DNA of 64,000 nucleotides from Mesorhizobium sp. (GCF_016793485.1 NZ_JAEULZ010000051.1:1-64000), one strand, 5' to 3'; numbered from the stretch's first letter, positions 43,315-52,415 are shown. A program made the numbers and translations. Notes: generated from the letters alone by a model not told the origin.

Positions 43315-43821
43315 GTGGAGAACCATCTTGTTCTGATCGAGGCCGCCCGCCACGGCGATCGTGTAGCCTTGGAGCGTCTACTCGCCATTAGCCAACCAGA
43401 CATTCGACGATTCGCACAGTCGCAATGTGCCGGGAGCGATACGGATGACGCCGTCCAGGAAACGCTCTGGCTCGTGTATCAACGTATCGGCGCGCTGCGA
43501 ACGGTCACGTCGTTTTCGGCCTGGGTCTTCTCGATCGTCCGGCGGGAATGCAGCCGGTTGTGGCGGCAGATGCATGGTCAGACCGAACTGCCGGCGGACG
43601 ATCATCCGGCCTTCGTGTATCGGCCGGAGCCGGAATTGCGCGAGGATTTGATTGCGGCAATCCATTCGCTGCCGGACAGGCACCGCGAGGTGATCGTGCT
43701 GCGGGATATTCGGGAGTTCTCGATCAGCGAGATCGCGGTCGAGCTCCGCCTGTCGCGCGAGGCCGTCAAGAGCCGCATCCATCGCGCCCGCTTGATGATC
43801 CGCGAATATCTCGAGGACTAG
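43315..43821 (+). CDS. ECF-family RNA polymerase sigma factor
   Basis: 168 residues from the GTG at 43315 (GGAG upstream). Region 2 is visible in DIRRFAQSQCAGSDTDDAVQ and ETLWLVYQRIGAL, region 4 in LPDRHREVIVLRDIREFSIS and AVELRLSREAVKSRIHRARL. No anti-sigma gene follows directly; instead a small basic protein and a YiiX-type hydrolase are coupled to it. A broken relative of its N-terminus lies at 23614-23823. Confidence 0.92.
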   Translation: MENHLVLIEAARHGDRVALERLLAISQPDIRRFAQSQCAGSDTDDAVQETLWLVYQRIGALRTVTSFSAWVFSIVRRECSRLWRQMHGQTELPADDHPAFVYRPEPELREDLIAAIHSLPDRHREVIVLRDIREFSISEIAVELRLSREAVKSRIHRARLMIREYLED

Positions 43822-43823
43822 GA

Positions 43824-44069
43824 ATGCCGAGTTCCGAGCAATCTCCGCGGCGAAAGACCCTTCGCCCTCACAGCAAGAAGGAGAGGACCGTAAGCGCTTG
43901 TGCGCGCTCGGGGACCTACAGAAGCGTGGCGAACCTCGTCGCAGGTCGTGAACGTTGCGCTGTGCGAGATGCAGCGTTTTCGCCGGCACGGGATCGCGCA
44001 AACCGCGCGCCGAAGCGGCGCCTTGAACCCGAAACCAAGACCGTTCGTCGGCGGGAGGGATTGAAATGA
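43824..44069 (+). CDS. Small basic hypothetical protein
   Basis: 81 residues, MPSSEQSPRRKTLRPHSKKE onward, strongly basic and probably disordered. Its ATG is 2 bases after the sigma factor stop, and its own stop overlaps the next start (ATGA at 44066). This operon spacing is the main evidence that it is real. No family recognised. Confidence 0.45.
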   Translation: MPSSEQSPRRKTLRPHSKKERTVSACARSGTYRSVANLVAGRERCAVRDAAFSPARDRANRAPKRRLEPETKTVRRREGLK

Positions 44070-44842
44070 ACCGTCTGTCCCGCCAGGTCGGTACTCTGCT
44101 ATCGCGCTACCTCAATGCGAGGGTGCGTGGCCCCTACCCCCATCCGGCGGCGGATCTCGACGCCATGCGCCAACTGCTGCAGCCCGCGGACGTGATTTTG
44201 GTCGAAGGAGACCGTCGAATCAGCGGCGCCATCAAGTACCTCACCCAGTCAACCTGGTCTCACGCGGTGCTCTTTGTGGGCGAGCGCGGTGGCGTCGATG
44301 CAGACGGGCGCGTTCGTGCTCTCGCTGAGGCTGACACCGAGCATGGGATACGAGCATTTCCCCTTGACGAGCTCAAGGGCTACCACCTCCGCATCTGTCG
44401 GCCAGCCGGGCTGTCTCCGGAGGACGCCCGCCGCGTGATCGACTATGTGCTGGCCAGACTCGGCGACCGTTACGATCTCAAGAATGTGGTCGACCTTGCA
44501 CGCTACCTGCTGCCGACGCCGCCGGTGCCGGCTCCTTGGAGGAGGCGCATGCTGGCATTGGGCAGCGGCGACCCGACGCGAGCCATTTGTTCAACGCTGA
44601 TTGCCCAGGCTTTCCAGTCGGTTGGCTTTCCAATCCTGCCCGTGATCAGCGCCGAGGCAGGCTCCGTACCGGACTGTCGCGATTGTGTGCGCGAAATCTA
44701 TCACATTCGCCATCATAGCCTTTTCGTGCCGCGGGATTTCGACGTGTCGCCATACTTCTCCGTAATCAAGCCAACATTGATGCATACCATCGACTACCGG
44801 ACCTTGACCTGGGCAAAGGTCGATCAGACGGTAGGTTCGTGA
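44066..44842 (+). CDS. YiiX/YebB-like NlpC/P60-superfamily hydrolase
   Basis: 258 residues, no signal peptide. Residues 40-180 follow the permuted papain-like fold: ADVILVEGDRRISGAIKYLT, catalytic H66 in STWSHAVLFVGE, and C175 in AICSTLIAQAFQSVGFPILP. Relatives are amidases or lipid-modifying thiol hydrolases. It is coupled to the ECF sigma gene through the small ORF; with no export signal it probably acts in the cytoplasm or on the inner membrane face. Confidence 0.85.
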   Translation: MNRLSRQVGTLLSRYLNARVRGPYPHPAADLDAMRQLLQPADVILVEGDRRISGAIKYLTQSTWSHAVLFVGERGGVDADGRVRALAEADTEHGIRAFPLDELKGYHLRICRPAGLSPEDARRVIDYVLARLGDRYDLKNVVDLARYLLPTPPVPAPWRRRMLALGSGDPTRAICSTLIAQAFQSVGFPILPVISAEAGSVPDCRDCVREIYHIRHHSLFVPRDFDVSPYFSVIKPTLMHTIDYRTLTWAKVDQTVGS

Positions 44843-45074
44843 TGCCCTCGCCGTGCTCTTCTCTTGTGAAGCATCCCGGTCCTGGTTCCGACCACTGGGC
44901 GGTCGGTGCGAAGGTCCGGCTCCAGACGGCGCATGCCTCCGCCGCACGGTCGGCCGCGGGTCAGAAGCACGCCCCTCATCGACCCGTCGTCAGGCCGGGT
45001 CTGGTCGGATCGGTTCCCGGGCAAGGATCGTGTGAGTGCTTGCCTCTCAATCCCTCGAATGGGTCCACTCCGCG

Positions 45075-45644
45075 ATGACCGGCATTCCCGGGAACAGCCA
45101 GCACCTCGGCGATCTCATGCGATCCGCGCAAGAGGGCGACGGCAAAGCCTACCTTGAGTTGCTTCGAGCGATCACACCGATGCTGCGGGCGACCGCTCGC
45201 CGGCAACTCTCCGTCTATAATCGTCAGGAAGTGGAAGATGTCGTGCAGGACATCCTGATGTCGCTGCACGCCGCCATGGCAACCTACGATCCCGAGCGGC
45301 CATTCATACCCTGGCTGATGGGAATCGCCCGCAACCGCGTTGCCGATGCGGTTCGCCGTTACGCCCGGCGGGCAGCGCACGAGCAAGTCGTCGAGACCGT
45401 CCCCGAAACCTTTTTTGATCCCGGAGCGAATATATCAGCGGAGGTGTACGGCGATCCCGAGGCGTTGCGGCGGGCCATCGATGGTCTACCCCACCAGCAG
45501 CGCCGGGCAATGGAGTTGTTGAAGCTGCGCGAAATGTCTCTGAAGGAGGCGGCAGCCATCAGCGGCACGAGCGTCGGCGCTCTGAAGATCGCCGTGCACA
45601 GGGCCATGGGAACGTTGCGAGAAGTGCTGAGCAAAGGGACCTGA
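45075..45644 (+). CDS. ECF sigma factor paired with NrsF (SigF-like)
   Basis: 189 residues from the ATG at 45075. Region 2: RQEVEDVVQDILMSLHAAMA and PFIPWLMGIARNRVADAVRR. Region 4: LPHQQRRAMELLKLREMSLK and AISGTSVGALKIAVHRAM. The next gene, 2 bases on, is an NrsF-type anti-sigma factor, the arrangement of the Caulobacter SigF system that responds to metal and oxidative stress. It is the best candidate to read the GTAACC-16-CGAA promoters in this window. Confidence 0.92.
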   Translation: MTGIPGNSQHLGDLMRSAQEGDGKAYLELLRAITPMLRATARRQLSVYNRQEVEDVVQDILMSLHAAMATYDPERPFIPWLMGIARNRVADAVRRYARRAAHEQVVETVPETFFDPGANISAEVYGDPEALRRAIDGLPHQQRRAMELLKLREMSLKEAAAISGTSVGALKIAVHRAMGTLREVLSKGT

Positions 45645-45646
45645 AC

Positions 45647-46303
45647 TTGGAAACGGATGATCTGATCGAGCGCCTGGCGACGCGCCACAAGCCGATCCGC
45701 CGTCTGCCGCCGCCACGGAAACGGACTCTGCACTGGCTGTCGATTGCGCTGTGCGGCGTGGCAGCGGTCGTGGCACTGATGTCGCCGCGGGACGATCTGG
45801 CCGCAAAACTGACCGATAATCGGTTCTTGGTCGAAGAGATGGCCGCGCTCGCCACCGCGGTAGCGGCGGCGTTCTCGGCGTTCTGCCTGATCATTCCCGG
45901 CCAAAGCCGAGCCGTGGCTTTGCTCCCCGCGCCACCGTTGGCGTTATGGCTGGGCAGCCTCGGACAAGGATGTTGGCAGGCTTGGCTCAGGTACGGCCAG
46001 GAGGCCTGGCGGCTCTCGCCCGATTGGGTCTGTTTACCCGCAATTGCTATAGTCGGCGCGATACCAGCTTTGACGATGGTCGCGATGCTTCAGAAAGGCG
46101 CGCCGATTGCCCCACGAATGACAGTCATGCTGGGCGCGTTGGCCGCCGCAGCTCTCGGAAACGTCGGGTTGCGCCTGTTCCATCCACAGGATGCCAGTCT
46201 CATGGTTCTTGTGTGGCAATTCGGAAGCGTGGCGCTCCTGTCTCTACTTGCAGGTTGGGGCGGCCGCCAGATACTGGCCTGGCGACACCTTGGGAACGCC
46301 TGA
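45647..46303 (+). CDS. NrsF-type anti-sigma factor (DUF1109)
   Basis: 218 residues from a TTG at 45647, 2 bases after the sigma gene stop. Cytoplasmic N-terminus (TDDLIERLATRHKPIRRLPP), then six membrane helices. Two cysteines in the membrane part (SAFCLI, GQGCWQ, SPDWVCLP nearby) may sense metal, as conserved Cys pairs do in Caulobacter NrsF. An IS630-type element is inserted two bases past its stop. Confidence 0.9.
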   Translation: METDDLIERLATRHKPIRRLPPPRKRTLHWLSIALCGVAAVVALMSPRDDLAAKLTDNRFLVEEMAALATAVAAAFSAFCLIIPGQSRAVALLPAPPLALWLGSLGQGCWQAWLRYGQEAWRLSPDWVCLPAIAIVGAIPALTMVAMLQKGAPIAPRMTVMLGALAAAALGNVGLRLFHPQDASLMVLVWQFGSVALLSLLAGWGGRQILAWRHLGNA

Positions 46304-46525
46304 ACCTAGTGGATTGAATCAGACAATTCGAACCGTCGTTCGCAGCTCATGTGAACTGTTTGCGTAGGGCCGCTATGCGGACAACCTGCCAGAGAATTTG
46401 AGTATCTTTGCGCAAAGTATCCGGCTACTGATCATGCGGCGACCTGTGTGAAGCTATCGGTGCAGCTCGGCCCACTTCGACTTTCATGGCGCCTGCAATA
46501 ATCTATAAATGCGGGGGACAGTAAT

Positions 46526-46954
46526 ATGGGCCAAGAAGAATTGTTCGGCGTCTGGGCGCTGATATCACTTCAATTCGTAATGTCCGAAGGCGGAGAGTCC
46601 AAGGATATGTATGGAGCCGATCCACTTGGCTATATCTTCATAACCCCGGACAAACGGATGATCACAGTCATAACTTCAAGAGATCGAAAACCATCAAGCA
46701 ACGATTCTGGAGATGCAGATCTTTTCAAAAGCATGATGGCCTATTCAGGTCCATTCCGTGTTGAAGGCGAAGATCAGTTCATAACCGATGTCGAGGTTTC
46801 GTGGCATCCCGGATGGGTGGGAACCGAGCAAGCGCGGACATTTTCGATAGACGGCGATATCCTTTCGATTATCACAGCAGAGACCCTGCACCCGATGTTT
46901 CCCGGTCAGAAAGGACGTGGTGTGCTGAAGTGGAAACGGACGTCGACGTTCTGA
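46526..46954 (+). CDS. Lipocalin-like domain protein, probable IS passenger
   Basis: 142 residues, MGQEELFGVWALISLQFVMS onward. The pattern LxGVWxLxS..., GYIFITPDKRMITVIT, RTFSIDGDILSI and the final GRGVLKWKRT match the lipocalin-like family PF13924 (about 140 residues), cytoplasmic and of unknown ligand. Codon use is more AT-rich than neighbouring genes (many ATA, TCA, CAA codons), indicating a different origin. It lies between the IS630-type inverted repeats. Confidence 0.8.
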   Translation: MGQEELFGVWALISLQFVMSEGGESKDMYGADPLGYIFITPDKRMITVITSRDRKPSSNDSGDADLFKSMMAYSGPFRVEGEDQFITDVEVSWHPGWVGTEQARTFSIDGDILSIITAETLHPMFPGQKGRGVLKWKRTSTF

Positions 46955-47031
46955 AGCGCGTGAGGGGCTGTCAAGTCCGCTTTGGGCTCGTTGCCGCCAT
47001 CTGATAGTTTCTGTCGGATTTTGGCCGGGGC

Positions 47032-48045
47032 TTAGCGGGGTGAAGACAACGCTTGGAACCCACGGTTTCTGGCGGCGATGATGTCGTCGGGGTCGGCGCG
47101 CCAGATAAACGGCTTGGCTTCGGTGATGTTGTGTTCGGCGATGAAGCGATTGATCGCGGCTTGCAGGTCGACGACCGAGTGGAACACGCCGTGTTTGAGC
47201 CTGCGCCGCGTCAGTTTCGCGAAGAACCCCTCCACCGCGTTCAGCCAGGATGACGATGTCGGGATGAAGTGGAACGTCCAGCGCGGATGCCGTACCAGCC
47301 AGGCCCGCACTTTGGAATGTTTGTGGGTACAGTAGTTGTCGAGGATGACGTGGATGGCCTTGCCCTTGGGGACGTCCCGTTCGATCTGGTTCAGGAACCG
47401 GATGAACTCCTGATGCCGGTGGCGCTGCATGTTCTGGCCGATGACCGATCCGTCGAGCACGTTGAGCGCGGCAAAGAGCGTGGTCGTGCCGTTGCGCTTG
47501 TAGTCGTGGGTCATGGTCGGGCCGCGCCCCTTCTTCAGTGGCAGGCCGGGCTGGGTCCGGTCAAGCGCCTGTATTTGCGCCTTTTCATCCACCGACAGCA
47601 CAACCGCATGGGCGGGCGGCGAGACGTAGAGCCCCACCACATCGTGCAGTTTCTCGGCGAAGGCCCGGTCATTTGATAACTTGAACTGACGCCAGCGATG
47701 CGGGCTCAGCCCATGCGCCTTCCAGATTTCCCGTACCGTGGAGGCGGCCAGCCCGACCGCCTCGCCCACCTTCTCGTCCGACGTCCTGGGAGTTCCCGGC
47801 GGGCGCGTCTTCTCTTGCAGCAGGCCATCGACACCCTCGGCCATGAACCGTTCCTGCCAGCGCCAGACGCAGGTCTTGGACTTGCCTGCGGCGGCCATGA
47901 TCGATGTTGTTCCGGCTCCATCGGCGCTCAAAAGAACGATACGACAGCGCCAGACATGCTTCTGCCGCGAGGACGGGTGCGAAATGATCGCCTCAAGCCG
48001 AGATCGATCCTCGCGTAAGACCGTGAAAGATATTCCTGTGCGCAT
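47032..48045 (-). CDS. IS630-family transposase, probable internal deletion
   Basis: 337 residues from the ATG at 48045 (MRTGISFTVLREDRSRLEAI); a GTG at 48060 is in frame. The N-terminal helix-turn-helix (AAGKSKTCVWRWQERF) and the DDE catalytic parts (VVLSVDEKAQIQALDR; VILDNYCTHKH; SSSWLNAVEGFFAKL) are present. Around residues 93-103 TSDEKVGEAVGLAASTV appears to lack about 30 residues found in relatives between the linker and AxAVGxSxSSV (the stretch with LTLAxPPxxxTHWT). The reading frame stays open, but activity is doubtful. Confidence 0.9.
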   Translation of the reverse strand: MRTGISFTVLREDRSRLEAIISHPSSRQKHVWRCRIVLLSADGAGTTSIMAAAGKSKTCVWRWQERFMAEGVDGLLQEKTRPPGTPRTSDEKVGEAVGLAASTVREIWKAHGLSPHRWRQFKLSNDRAFAEKLHDVVGLYVSPPAHAVVLSVDEKAQIQALDRTQPGLPLKKGRGPTMTHDYKRNGTTTLFAALNVLDGSVIGQNMQRHRHQEFIRFLNQIERDVPKGKAIHVILDNYCTHKHSKVRAWLVRHPRWTFHFIPTSSSWLNAVEGFFAKLTRRRLKHGVFHSVVDLQAAINRFIAEHNITEAKPFIWRADPDDIIAARNRGFQALSSPR

Positions 48046-48192
48046 CAGTATGACTCGCACAGAGAAAGCCCGAACGGAATCCCAATTCGGACTCCTTCGT
48101 CCCGCTCAATCCACTAGGTCCATCGTACGCGCTCGCCGGCAACGGCTTGGCCTAAAATCCGGCGCTCTTCCCAACCGGACTGCAGCAGCGCT

Positions 48193-48219
48193 GTAACTTT
48201 CCGTCCTTGACACGCGAAC
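48193..48219 (+). promoter_or_regulatory. ECF-type promoter of the DUF3047-cyclase genes
   Basis: GTAACT (48193-48198), 16 bp, CGAAC (48215-48219), 39 bases before the DUF3047 start. Same pattern as the buf promoter with one change in each box. Confidence 0.6.
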
Positions 48220-48258
48220 TAACCTGCAGACCACCGTGAACGTGGCGAGGGCGAAGCA

Positions 48259-48933
48259 GTGAAGCAAGGAGATTCGACGTTGAGGCTGATCTGCATTCTC
48301 TTGTCTGTCATCGTTGTGAACTTCCCGCTTGAGCGAGCGGCCGGCCAGGACATACCGGTCGGTTCTTTTTCGCAACGCTCCCTCTCGGGCTGGAGCAGCC
48401 GCTCCTTCAAAGGCGAGACCAAGTACGAGTTGGTCGAGGATGCCAATCTGCGAACCGTCGTGCTAGCAGCGGTGGCGGATGCAGCAGCGTCGGGCCGCTA
48501 CCGAAAGATCAGGATCGATTTGAAAAAAACACCGTTCCTCAACTGGTCGTGGAAAGTGACTGACATATTCCCGGGGATCGACGAAAGGCATAAGTCGGGT
48601 GACGACTTCCCCGCGCGGATTTATGTCGTCGTCGAGCGCGGCCTGCTCGGAGCCCGGTCTCTATCCCTCAACTACGTATGGGCGAGCCAACACGCCGCAG
48701 GAAGCGAGTGGCCAAGCCCCTACACGGCTCAGGTCCGTCTGATCGCGGTCGATAGCGGGCAAAAGGGGCTCGGCTCCTGGGTCCAATACAAGCGCAACGT
48801 CCGGGACGACCTGCGGAGGGTCTTCAGCGAGGAGATCGGTGAGATCGATGCGGTTGCGATCATGACGGATGCCGATGATCACAAGGGGCGCGCGCAGACC
48901 TTCTACGGTGACATCTGGTTTAGTCCAGAATAA
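48259..48933 (+). CDS. DUF3047 exported protein
   Basis: 224 residues from a GTG at 48259, with a signal peptide (LRLICILLSVIVVNFPL, cleavage near RAAG). Conserved DUF3047 blocks: FLNWSWKVTDIFPGIDERHK, DDFPARIYVVVERG, LNYVWASQHAAGSEWPSPYT and EIDAVAIMTDADDHKGRAQT. The fold is thought to be carbohydrate-binding-like; function unknown. A matching ECF promoter precedes it and a cyclase gene follows 72 bp on. Confidence 0.88.
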   Translation: MKQGDSTLRLICILLSVIVVNFPLERAAGQDIPVGSFSQRSLSGWSSRSFKGETKYELVEDANLRTVVLAAVADAAASGRYRKIRIDLKKTPFLNWSWKVTDIFPGIDERHKSGDDFPARIYVVVERGLLGARSLSLNYVWASQHAAGSEWPSPYTAQVRLIAVDSGQKGLGSWVQYKRNVRDDLRRVFSEEIGEIDAVAIMTDADDHKGRAQTFYGDIWFSPE

Positions 48934-49005
48934 TGAGCTTCACTCCGTCTTTGCTCAGGGATCGCTCCGACGGAACGGTGCGCCCGACAAGCGACGGAGC
49001 GGTAC

Positions 49006-51057
49006 ATGCGGGTAAGGGTCAGCGTCGCCATTTCGGTTTTCCTGCTGTGCTGCATTGCGGTCAGCGCGATAGCAGTGCATGTCCTGTGGCGACGAACTGC
49101 CGACAGCAACAGTCGTCTTCTCGTGGCGACCCTCGACCACCAGATCACAGAAACCGTACGCAACGAAGTGGCGGGACGCATCGCAAGCGCGGAAGCGGCG
49201 TTCGGTGCGGTTCGCACAATCTTCCTGCAGAACGTGATCGAGACGCGACAGGCCGATAAGCGCGAGTTCGTTTTCCTATCCCAACTGCAAGCGCAGCCCT
49301 CGCTTTCGTGGGTCGCTTTCGGATGGCCCGATTCGACGTTCTTCGCCTCCCACAAGCTTGGCGACGGCGAACTGGAAATGATGGAGATCTACGTCAAGGA
49401 CGGCGCCTGGACCCGGCGCGTCGACCACTACAAGGTCGTGCCGGGCGACATCGAGTTCTACCAGAGGAAGTTCGAGCCGACCGACTACCTCGTCACCGAC
49501 CATGCCTGGTATCAACAGGCCATTAAGGCCAATGCGCCCGCGTGGTTCATCGTCACCGAACACCCGGTTGCCACGCGCTCGGCGGCCGCGTTTGCGGGCC
49601 CCATCGACGTCTACCAGAGACGTCAGGGCGTGCTCGCCACGATGATCGAACTCGACCGTCTCTCACGTTTCCTCGGCTTCCTTGAGGTCGCCCGCACCGG
49701 AGCCGCCTTCATCATGTCGTCCGAGGGCGACATCGTAGCTGGCCCGGATAAGACCGCCGACGAGGTCAATGGCGCCGATCTTGGCGGTCATCCCCTTCTC
49801 GGGGTAGCGCATCAACTAGGACAACGTCTGGCAAGCCGCACGGAGGCCGGCTACGACGAGGCGATCAGGGTACGTCTCATTGATCAGGGTGTGTCCTACA
49901 ACGTCACCCTGACGCCGCTCGACTTCCTCGACTGGCATGTTGCGGTCATCATTCCAGAAGCCGAGTTTCTCGCCGAGATCGATCGCACCACTACCCGCCT
50001 GGCCTTCACGTTGCTGGCGCTCGTTGTGGTGGCGGGTATCGTGTCGGTAACGATTGCACAACGCCTTCTGGCCGAGCCCCTTCGCGCGGTTGTGGAGGAT
50101 CTACGAGCTGTCGAAACCTTCGAACTAAACCGTATTTCGAAACGCCATTCATGGTTGGTCGAACTCGACACGCTTTCCGTCGCGTTGGTTCGCATGGCAA
50201 CCGGACTGAGCGCATTCGCGAAATACATTCCCACCGATCTCGTGCGGACGCTGGTAACGGAGGGCATCGAAGCAAGGCCCGGCGGGGAAATGAAGTCCCT
50301 CACGATATTTTTCGCCGACATCGCGGGATTTACCGGCATGTCAGAACGGCTCGGCAAGGATATCGTACCGGTGATCAGCAGCTACCTCGATCTCGCCTCG
50401 CAGGCGATCGAAGCCGAGGGCGGCACCATCGACAAGTTCATTGGCGACGCCGTGATGGCCTTCTGGGGCGCTCCGCGTGGAAGAGACGATCACGCCATTG
50501 CCGCTTGTAGGGCGGCGCTGGGCATCTGCCGGGCCGTGGCGCTTAATGGGCCCAGAGACGATGCGGGCAATGCGCTCACCGTCCGCATCGGGATCAACAG
50601 CGGGGTCGCCCTCGTCGGCAACATCGGGTCCGCCACGCACCTTGGCTACACCGCCATCGGCGATGCGGTGAACGTTGCAAGCCGGCTCGAAACCGCCAAC
50701 AAGCTCTACGGGACGGGCATCATAATGGGTGAAGAGGTCCGCAAGGCTGCTGGCCCCGACATCATCGTACGCGAACTCGATCGCATCGCCGTCTACGGCC
50801 GCGAAGGTGGAATCGCCATTTTCGAGCTTATCGGCTTGTCCGGGGAGAAGCGGCCGTCATGGATCGACTCGTATGAAGCCGGCCTTGAGCTTTACAGGGC
50901 GCGACGGTGGCGCGACGCCGAGAGCAAGTTCCTGGAGGTTGTGGCAGCCCGGGGCGATGACGGTCCGTCCCAGCGCATGATCACTCGCTGCCAATCCCTG
51001 TGTCAGCACTCGCCGGACGATGGCTGGGAGCCGATCACTGTGATGGAATCAAAATAG
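49006..51057 (+). CDS. Membrane-bound class III adenylate/guanylate cyclase with Cache-like sensor
   Basis: 683 residues. One membrane helix at about 5-27, a periplasmic sensor of roughly 310 residues (with FGWPDSTFFASHKLGDG and AWYQQAIKANAPAWFIV, Cache-like), a second helix at about 330-352 (LAFTLLALVVVAGIVSVTIA), a HAMP-like linker and a class III catalytic domain. The metal Asp residues are in IFFADIAGFTGMSERLG and KFIGDAVMAFWGAP; transition-state region GINSGVALVGNIGSATHLGY. It turns an envelope signal into cAMP or cGMP. Follows the DUF3047 gene, probably co-transcribed. Confidence 0.93.
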   Translation: MRVRVSVAISVFLLCCIAVSAIAVHVLWRRTADSNSRLLVATLDHQITETVRNEVAGRIASAEAAFGAVRTIFLQNVIETRQADKREFVFLSQLQAQPSLSWVAFGWPDSTFFASHKLGDGELEMMEIYVKDGAWTRRVDHYKVVPGDIEFYQRKFEPTDYLVTDHAWYQQAIKANAPAWFIVTEHPVATRSAAAFAGPIDVYQRRQGVLATMIELDRLSRFLGFLEVARTGAAFIMSSEGDIVAGPDKTADEVNGADLGGHPLLGVAHQLGQRLASRTEAGYDEAIRVRLIDQGVSYNVTLTPLDFLDWHVAVIIPEAEFLAEIDRTTTRLAFTLLALVVVAGIVSVTIAQRLLAEPLRAVVEDLRAVETFELNRISKRHSWLVELDTLSVALVRMATGLSAFAKYIPTDLVRTLVTEGIEARPGGEMKSLTIFFADIAGFTGMSERLGKDIVPVISSYLDLASQAIEAEGGTIDKFIGDAVMAFWGAPRGRDDHAIAACRAALGICRAVALNGPRDDAGNALTVRIGINSGVALVGNIGSATHLGYTAIGDAVNVASRLETANKLYGTGIIMGEEVRKAAGPDIIVRELDRIAVYGREGGIAIFELIGLSGEKRPSWIDSYEAGLELYRARRWRDAESKFLEVVAARGDDGPSQRMITRCQSLCQHSPDDGWEPITVMESK

Positions 51058-51078
51058 CATATGTGAACTATGGCGTCG

Positions 51079-51543
51079 CTAACCCGCTACGGCCGCATCG
51101 GTGATTGCGTTAAGTGCACCCGCCATCTTGTCTGTCACCTCCTTCAGGTTCTCAATCCCGTGAACATCTGTGATATGCGACGGCGGCCGGTACCCAATCT
51201 GCACCCTGCCATTTTCATCTTCCCAGATCAGGACGCGTAGGGGCAAATCGAGCCCAGCCGTCTGCCGGTCCTGCATCAGGGGTGTGCCAAGCGCCGGGTT
51301 GCCAAATAGGATGACGGTTGTCGGTCGCAATTCAAGTCCAGTCACCTTGGCGGCCGCGGCATGATCGACGGTCACGACGATTTTGGCGCCTCGCTTTTCA
51401 ATCTCGGTCTGGAGGCGTTGTACCGTAGTCGCAAAGTCAAAAGCGCTTTCCTTCACGATCAAATCAGCGTCTTCAGTCCGTACAGGTTGGTTGAAGGCTA
51501 TCGCGACGATCATGGCTGCTGCTGCTATAACCAATCGAAACAT
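51079..51543 (-). CDS. DUF302 exported protein
   Basis: 154 residues, AGGAGG before the ATG at 51543, signal peptide ending near VRTEDA. DUF302 core: FDFATTVQRLQTEIEKRGAK, VDHAAAAKVTG, PTTVILFGNPALGTPLMQ. The family is widespread in copper and sulfur stress clusters and its function is unknown. It converges on the cyclase gene. Confidence 0.88.
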   Translation of the reverse strand: MFRLVIAAAAMIVAIAFNQPVRTEDADLIVKESAFDFATTVQRLQTEIEKRGAKIVVTVDHAAAAKVTGLELRPTTVILFGNPALGTPLMQDRQTAGLDLPLRVLIWEDENGRVQIGYRPPSHITDVHGIENLKEVTDKMAGALNAITDAAVAG

Positions 51544-51591
51544 AGTCTCCTCCTGTTCGCGTTATGTACGAGCGGGCATCCTACACCCTGT

Positions 51592-52293
51592 TCAAATCTT
51601 AGGCTGCGCCTCACTGTGAGCCGGAGGCGGACTACCCCACGGCGCGTCAGCATCAAGAGGTGGAGATGGGCGTGGCCGGCGCCGACGAGCAGGACTCGCT
51701 GTGGTCCACGGGGTATGCGACCGCTCAGCCAGCGCGATCGCGGACTTGGCGACGCTGCGGAGCCGATCCCCGTCACCACCTGCACGAGCCAGCACTCGCA
51801 AGGCTATGACTGCCGACAGCATGAGCCGTGCCGTCGCGCGGATATCCCGTGAGCCTTGAAAAGAGCCTTTTGGAAGACGTTTCAGCGCGCGATAGAAACC
51901 ATCCTCAATTTCCAGCAGGCACTGTTCGATCAAGGTGGCGAACTCGGCATCCCATGGTGCGACCTCCATCGCGGAATTGACGAGAAGGCAGCCGCGACGG
52001 TCACGCAACGATGCCTCCACGAGATCGTCGAAGAACGCCCGGATTCCACGGATCGGATCATCGCTGGCGTCGAGTTCTGCGATGCGTTTCCGCGCGTATG
52101 TGTCCACGTAAGCGTGCAGGCAGCGCCGGAACAAGGAGCGTTTGTCTCCGAAGGCATTGTACAGGCTGGCGCCGGTGATCGACATTGCACCGGCAAGATC
52201 GCGGACGGATGTTGCCTCGTATCCGCGACGCCAGAACTGGTCCATCGCCGCCGCTAGCGCCGCCGGCTGATCAAAAGTTCGTGGTCTCCCCAT
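51592..52293 (-). CDS. TetR-family repressor
   Basis: 233 residues from the ATG at 52293 (MGRPRTFDQPAALAAAMDQF). Helix-turn-helix at about 25-50 (TSVRDLAGAMSITGASLYNA, FGDKRSLF). The last 30 residues are Pro/Arg-rich and probably disordered. It is divergent from the peroxiredoxin-like gene (122 bp between), which it may control. Confidence 0.9.
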   Translation of the reverse strand: MGRPRTFDQPAALAAAMDQFWRRGYEATSVRDLAGAMSITGASLYNAFGDKRSLFRRCLHAYVDTYARKRIAELDASDDPIRGIRAFFDDLVEASLRDRRGCLLVNSAMEVAPWDAEFATLIEQCLLEIEDGFYRALKRLPKGSFQGSRDIRATARLMLSAVIALRVLARAGGDGDRLRSVAKSAIALAERSHTPWTTASPARRRRPRPSPPLDADAPWGSPPPAHSEAQPKI

Positions 52294-52415
52294 TTTGTGA
52301 ACTCTTCTGCGTCTCACCGCCCCTTGCAAATGCAATGGAGCTGTGCGCGTTTTATAGCGGTCGATCTAAAACTACAACCTCTACCGCTTGACGCAGGGTC
52401 GAAAGGACGTCTGCA

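Larger units (their letters stand above)
46307..48116. mobile_element. IS630-type element with a passenger gene
   Basis: CTAGTGGATTGA (46306-46317) and its exact complement TCAATCCACTAG (48106-48117) bracket 1.8 kb; inner bases also agree at GAC 4 positions further in. IS630 elements insert at TA, and a TA lies at each edge (46307-46308, 48115-48116). Inside are an IS630 transposase (leftward) and a lipocalin-like gene (rightward). Ordinary IS630 copies are about 1.1-1.2 kb, so the second gene seems to be a passenger. Confidence 0.65.
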
